39,382 bases of DNA from a virus. A program made the translations under genes and the position numbers. The stretch lies in the IMG/VR virus record IMGVR_UViG_3300027763_001786, positions 1 to 39,382 of that record, one strand, 5' to 3'. Position 1 is the stretch's first letter. Each line of letters begins with the position of its first letter. This document shows, piece by piece, positions 24,052-31,160 of the stretch. Below the pieces are notes generated by a model that ran no database searches, was not told the DNA's origin, and was given only the letters and a program-made list of their open reading frames with translations.

Positions 24052-25259
24052 ACTATAGATTTATAAAATTCTGCTCTTGTTTTAGTTACAACATTTAAGT
24101 CATACGTGTCTTTTACTGTCTCATACAACCTTTCACCTAAATCATACGCCCAATTTGGGTTGTCAATAAGTTTCTTAACATATTTAAACCAATCACTATG
24201 ATTTCTACCTTCATCAACCAACAATGCATTACCGTCAACAAAATTACCGTGTTGTAATGAATGTTTCAAATCAATTGTGTACGGTCCTAAATTTGACGCA
24301 ATTAATGCTTTTTTGTAAAAACCTGCTTCAATAACTTTTAATTGGGATTTAACTCTGTTAAAAACGTGATTTTTAATTGGTGCTAAAGATACATCAAATT
24401 TTGTGTAGTTTTTAGCGTAAGTTTGAACGGGTCTTGTCCATACACGATGATAAAATTCATCATTAAACATGGAATCATCTTCTTCTTTAAATTTGTATAA
24501 AAATTTTTGATATTCAGGTGAAATCAATTTGTTATTATCTGTGAAAATATTTTCATACTTATACCAAACAGTTTCATCTGGTTTAATATCTCTCTTTGTT
24601 TGTTCTTTTGTATCGGCATTAATTTCCGTAACAGTACCTCTAATATCAAAACCACATAAAAAGGCTTGTGATTTATTTTTATATGGTTCCATTCTTTGAA
24701 AAACACCATCTAACAACATCAAATCATATAAATGTGATGAACCACCTAACCATCCAAATCTTAATTTTTCAGATTTTATTGTTGGTTCACAAAATTGTGG
24801 TTCTTTTGGGTTAATAGCGTTTGGTAATACAACAACATTTTTATTGTGTTTTTTAATTTCGTCTGCAAATAATTTTGTTGTTGTAATAACGTATTTTGCA
24901 ACACGTAAATTATCTAAAATTTTTTCATGGATTTTATGAACTCTAACTAAATCATGAATTGGGTGTTCTTTAGTCGGTAACCAATAATCGTCTAAATCCA
25001 TAATAGTTATAATACCTAAATTATTAAGCACCGGTATAAAATCTTTAGTGAATTCGTAGTTATTTCCAATAACACGGTGAAAATGTACTATTTGGTAATC
25101 TTTCCAAAAATTTAAATCATTTGACGGTGGGTCAAACATAATATCAACATGGAAATCATCAGGATATAAATTCTGTAAAAAAATGTGTGGGTCAACAGAA
25201 CGGAATTTTCCTACACCTGTTCTGTCAGATGGTAAAACTAAAACTTTGATTTTTGACAT
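24048..25259 (-). CDS. Glycosyltransferase, GT4-like (GT-B fold)
   Basis: The N-terminal half has VLVLPSDRTGVGKFRSVDPH with a Gly-rich acceptor-side loop and IVHFHRVIGNN. A short ITIMDLDDYWLP segment is characteristic of phage and bacterial GT-B relatives. The C-terminal half has LRFGWLGGSSHLYD, a Rossmann start, and VSLAPIKNHVFNRVKSQLK followed by VIEAGFYKKALIAS, the donor-binding helix and loop. The length of 403 residues is normal for the family. No membrane segment is seen. It is the first gene after a stem-loop at 25261-25293. Confidence 0.78.
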   Translation of the reverse strand: MSKIKVLVLPSDRTGVGKFRSVDPHIFLQNLYPDDFHVDIMFDPPSNDLNFWKDYQIVHFHRVIGNNYEFTKDFIPVLNNLGIITIMDLDDYWLPTKEHPIHDLVRVHKIHEKILDNLRVAKYVITTTKLFADEIKKHNKNVVVLPNAINPKEPQFCEPTIKSEKLRFGWLGGSSHLYDLMLLDGVFQRMEPYKNKSQAFLCGFDIRGTVTEINADTKEQTKRDIKPDETVWYKYENIFTDNNKLISPEYQKFLYKFKEEDDSMFNDEFYHRVWTRPVQTYAKNYTKFDVSLAPIKNHVFNRVKSQLKVIEAGFYKKALIASNLGPYTIDLKHSLQHGNFVDGNALLVDEGRNHSDWFKYVKKLIDNPNWAYDLGERLYETVKDTYDLNVVTKTRAEFYKSIV

Positions 25260-25260
25260 A

Positions 25261-25293
25261 AGTAAACTTTTTCATAATAATAGAAAGTTTACT
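25261..25293 (-). promoter_or_regulatory. 10-bp inverted repeat directly before a start codon
   Basis: AGTAAACTTT and AAAGTTTACT form perfect 10-bp arms around a 13-base loop. On the minus strand the stem ends one base before the ATG at 25259. No U tract follows, so it is more likely a translational or RNA-stability element than a terminator. Confidence 0.55.
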
Positions 25294-25308
25294 CAATAAA
25301 TCAAAGTA

Positions 25309-25920
25309 TTATCTCATCTTTTTAATTTTTGTTACTACACCTTCAAATACGTGTTGACCAACTCTGAAACTAATTTGTTCTTTTGTCTTAGATGAACTTT
25401 CGGCAACCAATCCTTTTTCTGTTAAAACTTCAGTGATTGTATCTCTAATAATTGATTTTAACAAACTATAATCAATACCAGAGACACTTGGTTGTTGGTG
25501 TTGTACTTGTTGTTGTCTTGGAATGTTTGATTCTTGTACATTACCTCTTGCGTCAGTTTTCATTAATCTTGCCGCAGCTTCAACAACCTCATTTGATAAT
25601 GTTGGACCACCCATATTGTTTGGTTTGTCAATTGGATGTTCCATCATCAATTTTTTAATTTCATCAGGTAATTTTGAATTTAAAATTCTATCCTTTGTTG
25701 GTAATTGAGGTGGCGTAGTTGGTGAACTCATCATTGGTTGAGATTGTTCTCCCATAAATTCTTGAGGGATGTTATATGTTGCTGGTGGTGCATTAAATTG
25801 TTCTAACATAGGGGATGATAACATTCCACCATTATTACCAGCTCTTGGTGTTTGATTATGGACATCCATAATTTTTTTAGCCACCACTAATTTATTCATT
25901 AAATCATTTTCTTTGTTCAT
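25309..25920 (-). CDS. Pro/Gln/Met-rich hypothetical virion-type protein, 203 residues
   Basis: The function is not recognised. Residues 1-20 are helical. Residues about 24-70 are a low-complexity Pro/Met/Gln/Ser region (QSQPMMSSPTTPPQLPTKDR). Residues 75-120 are helical, then a short Gln-rich stretch leads to DYSLLKSIIRDTITEVLTEK, with two T-E sites preceded by Ile or Leu. The C-terminal 30 residues look like a small beta structure (ISFRVGQHVFEGVVTKIKKM). The arrangement suggests an internal or scaffold-like virion protein, but there is no direct evidence. The gene is followed by a stem-loop. Confidence 0.62.
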   Translation of the reverse strand: MNKENDLMNKLVVAKKIMDVHNQTPRAGNNGGMLSSPMLEQFNAPPATYNIPQEFMGEQSQPMMSSPTTPPQLPTKDRILNSKLPDEIKKLMMEHPIDKPNNMGGPTLSNEVVEAAARLMKTDARGNVQESNIPRQQQVQHQQPSVSGIDYSLLKSIIRDTITEVLTEKGLVAESSSKTKEQISFRVGQHVFEGVVTKIKKMR

Positions 25921-25923
25921 ATC

Positions 25924-26319
25924 TTATGTTGTTGGTTGGTCAAATTTAGCAATAATTATAACTTGCGTCATACTTTTATCACCATTAAAGTTATAACCAG
26001 GTTTGGGTTCTGTAAAGACATCACGTAAATGTTTATACATAGTTATTTTATCTACACGAAATAATCTCCAAGAAGGTAATGGTTGTTCACCCTTATAAGC
26101 CGTATGAGAAGCTCCGGTTCTATCCCATCCTCTAAGAACCATATTACCCGCTTTAGAGCGACCTAAAGCAACAGGTTCTATTTCTCTTAAACCTTTACCA
26201 CCAGGTTCATCACCATTATAATAAATTGAGCATACTAATTTTTGGTCAATTGATTTTTTAATATCATCAATTGACGCTGCTTCAGTTATTAATGATTTTA
26301 ATGAACCAAGTAATTTCAT
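25924..26319 (-). CDS. WYL-like domain protein, 131 residues
   Basis: Residues 26-95 look like a WYL-type small beta domain: SIYYNGDE, REIEPVALG (compare R-x-I-x-P-x-x-L), VLRGWDRTG and WRLFRVDKI, the last matching the usual R-x-F-R-x-D-R-I pattern. WYL domains bind nucleic acid or nucleotide ligands in bacterial regulators. Here no DNA-binding domain is attached. Residues 1-14 (MKLLGSLKSLITEA) look like a T4 internal-protein targeting peptide ending at an I-T-E/A cleavage site. It could be a packaged protein that acts in the host cell on entry, or an ordinary regulator. Both are inference. Confidence 0.6.
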   Translation of the reverse strand: MKLLGSLKSLITEAASIDDIKKSIDQKLVCSIYYNGDEPGGKGLREIEPVALGRSKAGNMVLRGWDRTGASHTAYKGEQPLPSWRLFRVDKITMYKHLRDVFTEPKPGYNFNGDKSMTQVIIIAKFDQPTT

Positions 26320-26615
26320 TATACTTCTCCTCTTACGTTATAGGGTTTGTTCACTTGAAAAGCATTAAACTTAATATTCATTTTTCGTTCAAAAATATCT
26401 ACAGATGTTCCGATTGCGTCATTGTGAACATCTAAAAATACTCCCGTACCTCTACCTATTGCGTCACCATCCGCAAGAGCGTCAGGGTTTGTTGATGAAT
26501 ACACGTTACCTTGTTGGTTGTAGTCGTTTTTAACAATGTTTTTCTTTCTTTCAACATCAGCAATAGCTGTTAATCTATTTGGTGGTTGAGAAAAATCTAA
26601 TGGTAGTTGTTCCAT
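26319..26615 (-). CDS. Hypothetical protein, 98 residues
   Basis: This protein is not recognised. The first 15 residues are Pro-rich (MEQLPLDFSQPPNRL), followed by a polar middle with a Gly/Asp-rich turn region (ADGDAIGRGTGVFLDVHN). There is no Cys, membrane helix or signal peptide. It overlaps the WYL-like gene by one base and lies six bases after the upstream gene. Its setting suggests a small structural or assembly protein. Confidence 0.6.
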   Translation of the reverse strand: MEQLPLDFSQPPNRLTAIADVERKKNIVKNDYNQQGNVYSSTNPDALADGDAIGRGTGVFLDVHNDAIGTSVDIFERKMNIKFNAFQVNKPYNVRGEV

Positions 26616-26621
26616 AATTTT

Positions 26622-27092
26622 TTATAATATTTTTTTCATAAGATTATTTATCCTTTTAAGGCTTTCAGTTACTTGTAAATCATATTTTTCAATACTAGTT
26701 TTATTATCATCATATTGTGAAATGTTTTGATTAATATTAGCGTTTGGAATTTCAACAAACTCTTTTTCCATTCCAGTATCTTGTCTAATTTGTTTTGATG
26801 TTTCTAATGATTGTCTAGCACCTGATAATGTTGAGTTAACAAAATCTCTCATTTTGTTTTCACCGTTTAAAATAAAAGGTGCGTCTTGTGGAGTTCCCGT
26901 ATGATTGTCAAAAAAATTTTTAATTCTTTTTAATTCAGGATAAGATATTGATGTTGCAGTTTGTAATCTTTTATTACGATTAAAACCTTCAATATTGGAA
27001 TCAACATTTTTTACTTTTGCAAAACAAATTTTTAAATGATTTTGTAAATCATTAGGAAAATCCCAAGTTTTACCATAAAGTTCCTTATTCAT
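26622..27092 (-). CDS. Hypothetical protein, 156 residues
   Basis: This protein is not recognised. It is mostly helical and charged, with a start MNKELYGKTWDFPNDLQNHL that I associate loosely with hypothetical proteins of T4-like environmental phages. The middle contains NFFDNHTGTPQDAPFILNG, and the C-terminus is a basic amphipathic helix (LQVTESLKRINNLMKKIL). It overlaps the 274-residue gene by eight bases. A virion or packaging role is possible. Confidence 0.6.
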   Translation of the reverse strand: MNKELYGKTWDFPNDLQNHLKICFAKVKNVDSNIEGFNRNKRLQTATSISYPELKRIKNFFDNHTGTPQDAPFILNGENKMRDFVNSTLSGARQSLETSKQIRQDTGMEKEFVEIPNANINQNISQYDDNKTSIEKYDLQVTESLKRINNLMKKIL

Positions 27093-27909
27093 GTTTTAAA
27101 AGTTTTAAAATATCTGAATTACTTAGACCTTCTTTATCCGCCATTTTTTTAAGGGTTTTTAAATTTTTCATAAGTAATTTAGATGCGTTTATTTCTTTTG
27201 ATTGGACATCAGTATTTTTAGATTTTTTTGTTACCATATCTTCAAGAACTTTAATCATTTTTTCTTTTTGAACTTCTTTTAAACGTTTTCTTGTAAATGA
27301 ACCAGGTAATTTTTTCTTTTCTAATTTTGGGTCATAACCCATTTCTTTCGCTCTACCCACAGGGTCCTCAACACCAAGTTCTTTAAATGTTTCAATCGCT
27401 TCTTTAGCATTTTCACCCTCTAATTCGGTCTCATCAAAACCAAACGCTACGTGAGCATCAATTTCAGTGATTGCCGTTTCATCTTCCAATGACTCTCCAT
27501 AGTAAACACGATAACCACGTAATAATGGATTTCCAGCTTGTCTTGTGGCAAATACTGTTTGGTCCATAGTTTTGGTTGGTGATAATGTTGGGTCGTGAAT
27601 TGGTACTTTTGAATTACTAAAACTTCCATCAAAATCAACAAGTTCTTCTAACTCGTCTTTTTCAGGTGAAATTTTATTCATGATATTTTTAATATCTTTT
27701 TTAGAAAATCTTTTTTTAGATTTTAATATTTTTTCAACAACTAATTTTGTAATTGTTTCGTGAATTAGTGGTATACTAATTATTTCCTCCATAGTTCTTG
27801 CTTCTGATATAGTATTACTAACAGAAAAATAAACGTCTACAGTATCCTTCCTTTTCTTAAGGAAAAAATACTTATTATCATCATAATATTCGCGACCAAA
27901 TTCAATCAT
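27085..27909 (-). CDS. Hypothetical protein, 274 residues
   Basis: The function is unknown. The N-terminus is Tyr/Phe-rich (FGREYYDDNKYFFLKKRKD) and strand-like, followed by a helical part and an acidic Asp/Glu/Ser section near residues 82-100. The segment TVFATRQAGNPLLRGYRVYYG looks folded. The C-terminal third is strongly basic and helical (SFTRKRLKEVQKEKMIKVLE). The protein is the first gene of the leftward block and shares a 47-base divergent control region with the fibre gene. A virion-associated role is a guess from context. Confidence 0.62.
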   Translation of the reverse strand: MIEFGREYYDDNKYFFLKKRKDTVDVYFSVSNTISEARTMEEIISIPLIHETITKLVVEKILKSKKRFSKKDIKNIMNKISPEKDELEELVDFDGSFSNSKVPIHDPTLSPTKTMDQTVFATRQAGNPLLRGYRVYYGESLEDETAITEIDAHVAFGFDETELEGENAKEAIETFKELGVEDPVGRAKEMGYDPKLEKKKLPGSFTRKRLKEVQKEKMIKVLEDMVTKKSKNTDVQSKEINASKLLMKNLKTLKKMADKEGLSNSDILKLLKHE

Positions 27910-27925
27910 AGCGATTTTTTATACT

Positions 27926-27932
27926 ATAAATA
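27926..27932 (-). promoter_or_regulatory. TATTTAT motif for leftward gene / TATAAATA for rightward gene
   Basis: On the minus strand GTATTTATAG lies 16 bases before the ATG at 27909. On the plus strand the same bases, with 27925, read TATAAATA, the exact T4 late-promoter consensus, 24 bases before the fibre ATG at 27957. Confidence 0.5.
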
Positions 27933-27944
27933 CTACAACAAAAG

Positions 27945-27951
27945 TATTTAT
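27945..27951 (+). promoter_or_regulatory. TATTTAT motif before the fibre gene
   Basis: GTATTTATG lies five bases before the ATG at 27957. On the minus strand it reads ATAAATAC, 35 bases before the ATG at 27909, so a late-type box faces each gene. Confidence 0.45.
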
Positions 27952-27956
27952 GTCAT

Positions 27957-30900
27957 ATGGCTTACCAGAACATTAACCAATATGTCTATAAAAAATGGTA
28001 TTTAACACCTTTTTTAGAAGTTACGGACCTTTCTTTAGCTTCAGATGAACGAGATTATAACGAAGAAGTTATATTTTCACCATTAATTATTGGTTCTGAT
28101 GACGGTAATGTTTTACCAGTAAAATTTGATTTAAATTTTTCAGGGTCAAATCCAGGATTTATATTAGAATATGGTGATTATAACTATGATAATGTTTTAG
28201 TATCTGAAAATTATTATAATCCTGAAAATATTGCAATTGATTGTTTTTCAGCAAAAACTATTTGTGACATTGGATTGACAGGGACTGATAATGGTTTAGT
28301 AACCCAAATGACTGGTGAAACAATACAGTTCACTCAAGGTCTTGTTCCTGAATCTGAAAAATTTGAAAGACTAATATTTGATAGAAGATTAAAAATGTTC
28401 CAAGTTACAGGATATACTTGGGAACCAAATACAAGATTTTCTGGTGTTAGTGCTGGTACAATGTATGAAGTTGTTTCGTATTCGGCAAACTCTGTTGGAA
28501 TTTATCACGAATTATATGGTGGTTTTTATCAAGGGTTTTATGAATTATTTGGGTATGATTATAAAATCTTACCTGAAAGATATCCAAAAGGTTGGACGGT
28601 TGAAATGACATTAAAGCCTCGTTTTACAAATGAGTATACTCCAAGTTCAGGACAAACAACATTAAATCAATATTACCCCAATAATTCGGGAATATTCTTT
28701 TATATGGGTACTCGTGCTGAAAACAAATATTGGCATCACGCAGATGGAACAAATCCAACTGACCCCAACTATGTTAGAGTTACTGAAGAATTAACAGGTA
28801 TAACAACATGTGCTTGTGTTGATTTATATACAGGTTATACAACATCATCAACAACGGTATTTAATTTGTCTACAAGTGGACAAACATTGGAAGTTAGTCC
28901 TAATTTATTGTGGACTGCGGGTGATGACGTTTTAGTATACCATAATGAAGTCCAATATGTGATTGGTGTTGTTTTAGGATATACCGCAGAAACAGGTAGT
29001 TTACAATATCTAACAACAAGCCGAGTAGGTAGGGGAGATATTAATTTTTCAATTGTAACAAAAGTTGGTTATTTAAGTTACGCACATTCAAATTGTGTTT
29101 TAATTTATCCACCAACAGGAACAACGGATACACATTATCAAGTTGATACTTGTTGTTGTCCACCACCACCGCCACCAATACCAGAACACAATCCAATTTA
29201 TGATTCAATGTCCAATGCGTTGGCAATTAAATTTAGTGGTGACCCCCACAATCCAAAAATCTGTGTTAGAACTTTGACCATGACAGGTGATTGTATTTAC
29301 ACTGGTTCTTGTGAAACTTTGGGACCTGAGTCGGTTACAGGATATTCAATAAATAATTTTTGTTCTACAAGAGGAATTTACGATGATTGTTCGGGAACAA
29401 CATATAACACAAATGAACATTGGGTTTTAGTAGATGCGGTTTTTGAAAGGTATACATGGTTAGATTTTTGTGATTTATATTATCGTGGTGGATTGGGAAC
29501 AATAACAATTGACCCATACACTGCAAGTACACATCAAAATTCAGTTTCATTAATTTCACCACCAACAACACATTACAGATTAACACCTGTTAAAGAAGAA
29601 TTGGTTGAGTTAAATAATCTTTGGTTATTAGAAAAACATTACCGTAAAGGTAAGTTAAAACTTTATGTAAATGGAAAACATTTTCACACATTTGATAATT
29701 TTGAAGAAATTATTCCTCGTGGATTGTTTGGACATAAAGAAACTCAGGTTGGTGTACCATTTAACATATCTTGGGGTGGTGGAACTCAAGGATTACATGA
29801 AAACTTGATATTCAGCGCATTACCTGAAACTACAAATTATTATATTCAAGACCCTGAGGCATTCCCACCAAACATTTTAAGTGGAACAAGTTTAAGTGCG
29901 TTGACAACAAACATATTAATTGAACAAAATTTTGCTGGAACATTTGACGGAGCAATATCAACATTTGGTATGTACGCAAAACCATTATCGGTTCCTGAAA
30001 TTCAACACAACGCTAGAATATTAAAAGACAAATATGATTTGTTAAATCCATATTGTTTGGATTGTGCAACAACAATTAATTTGGGTTATGAATTAATACC
30101 TAATGATGATTTATTATATACTAACATTCCGGGAAATAATATAAATTCTTTGGATATTCCTAATGATGATTTATTATATGGTAATATTCCGGGAAACAAC
30201 ATAAATGCTTTGAACATTCCTAATGATGATTTATTATATGGTAATATTCCGGGAAATAATATAAATTCTTTGGATATTCCTAATGATGATTTATTATATG
30301 GTAATATTCCGGGAAACAACATAAATGCTTTGGACATTCCTATTGATGATTTGATTTATGGAAATATTCCGGTAAATAATTTGGGTTCTTTGGATATTCC
30401 AATTGATAATTTAATTTATAATGACATATTTGGTTTTACCCCAACTCCTACACCAACACCGACTATAACACCAACAATTGGTTTAACACCTACACCAACT
30501 CCTACAGGTACTTTAACACCAACTCCTACACCAACACCCGCAGGATTTAATCAAGGTCCATTTACATTTGATTTTGATTATATGTTATGTGAATATTATT
30601 TTACTGACGGTACAGACATGGATACAGTATCATATATGACAGTACCATCAATTATGGAAAGTACTAGTTCTGACCCTAACGCTATTGGACCAGTTAGTGG
30701 TAGTGGTAAGTATTACAATTATGTTGGTACTTGTGCAGTATCGGATAGTGGTCCTCAATTCCCTCTATCACCAACAACACCATTTTTAACTTATGGTGGT
30801 GATAATATAAGTGCAAGTGGTACTGAATCAGTCTTATTTGATTTGATTGAGTTTAAGAGTCAAAATCTTGGTATTGTAAATATCCAATTCGCCTTCACAG

Positions 30901-31133
30901 CTGATTGGTATGGTAATGTTGGTACTAACCCTATTTATATGAGGGCAACATTATGGAAAGGTGGTACACCAGTACAAGTTGGATTTACTTGGGAAAATAC
31001 AACCGCAACAGGAACATATTTGGTTGAGTCAAATGGTACCGTAACAACGTTGAATGTACAAAATTGTGAACCTTATGAATTAGTTTCAAATTTACAATAT
31101 AATATTAACACATATAACGGACAATTTATATGA
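27957..31133 (+). CDS. Large tail-fibre protein with tandem repeats and Thr-Pro linker
   Basis: A 1058-residue protein with the composition of an adhesin or tail fibre. Residues about 1-400 are beta-rich with many Gly/Thr/Tyr and end at a Cys/Pro cluster (CCCPPPPPP). Residues about 480-700 resemble a LamG/concanavalin-like jelly roll: KGKLKLYVNGKHFHTFDNF, then FDGAISTFGMYAKPLSVPEI. Residues about 715-828 are a 20-residue tandem repeat (IPNDDLLYGNIPGNNINALD). Residues 828-862 are a Thr-Pro linker. Residues 863-1058 form a C-terminal domain that may bind receptor or glycan. Attachment probably uses the N-terminus. It opens the rightward fibre locus. No intramolecular chaperone motif is recognised. 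Confidence 0.75.
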   Translation: MAYQNINQYVYKKWYLTPFLEVTDLSLASDERDYNEEVIFSPLIIGSDDGNVLPVKFDLNFSGSNPGFILEYGDYNYDNVLVSENYYNPENIAIDCFSAKTICDIGLTGTDNGLVTQMTGETIQFTQGLVPESEKFERLIFDRRLKMFQVTGYTWEPNTRFSGVSAGTMYEVVSYSANSVGIYHELYGGFYQGFYELFGYDYKILPERYPKGWTVEMTLKPRFTNEYTPSSGQTTLNQYYPNNSGIFFYMGTRAENKYWHHADGTNPTDPNYVRVTEELTGITTCACVDLYTGYTTSSTTVFNLSTSGQTLEVSPNLLWTAGDDVLVYHNEVQYVIGVVLGYTAETGSLQYLTTSRVGRGDINFSIVTKVGYLSYAHSNCVLIYPPTGTTDTHYQVDTCCCPPPPPPIPEHNPIYDSMSNALAIKFSGDPHNPKICVRTLTMTGDCIYTGSCETLGPESVTGYSINNFCSTRGIYDDCSGTTYNTNEHWVLVDAVFERYTWLDFCDLYYRGGLGTITIDPYTASTHQNSVSLISPPTTHYRLTPVKEELVELNNLWLLEKHYRKGKLKLYVNGKHFHTFDNFEEIIPRGLFGHKETQVGVPFNISWGGGTQGLHENLIFSALPETTNYYIQDPEAFPPNILSGTSLSALTTNILIEQNFAGTFDGAISTFGMYAKPLSVPEIQHNARILKDKYDLLNPYCLDCATTINLGYELIPNDDLLYTNIPGNNINSLDIPNDDLLYGNIPGNNINALNIPNDDLLYGNIPGNNINSLDIPNDDLLYGNIPGNNINALDIPIDDLIYGNIPVNNLGSLDIPIDNLIYNDIFGFTPTPTPTPTITPTIGLTPTPTPTGTLTPTPTPTPAGFNQGPFTFDFDYMLCEYYFTDGTDMDTVSYMTVPSIMESTSSDPNAIGPVSGSGKYYNYVGTCAVSDSGPQFPLSPTTPFLTYGGDNISASGTESVLFDLIEFKSQNLGIVNIQFAFTADWYGNVGTNPIYMRATLWKGGTPVQVGFTWENTTATGTYLVESNGTVTTLNVQNCEPYELVSNLQYNINTYNGQFI
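30101..30440 (+). repeat. 60-bp tandem repeat with 120-bp higher order
   Basis: About five and a half copies of a 60-bp unit encode IPNDDLLYGNIPGNNINALD. Units alternate between an S-L-D form and an A-L-N/D form, so copies one and two match copies three and four closely as a 120-bp block. Later copies are more diverged. Confidence 0.92.
30440..30542 (+). repeat. Thr-Pro codon repeat in fibre gene
   Basis: Tandem Thr-Pro codons form a linker between the 20-residue repeats and the C-terminal domain of the fibre. Confidence 0.75.
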
Positions 31134-31139
31134 CAATGA

Positions 31140-31146
31140 TATTTAT
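31140..31146 (+). promoter_or_regulatory. TATTTAT start-proximal motif
   Basis: GATATTTATTAAT lies 14 bases before the ATG at 31161 in the 27-base gap after the fibre gene. Confidence 0.35.
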
Positions 31147-31160
31147 TAATTAAAAATATT

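Noticed and set aside
30086-30337. 83-residue minus-strand frame opposite the fibre repeat
   Set aside because: It is the antisense of the 60-bp repeat, which keeps any frame open, and it lies inside a clear fibre gene.
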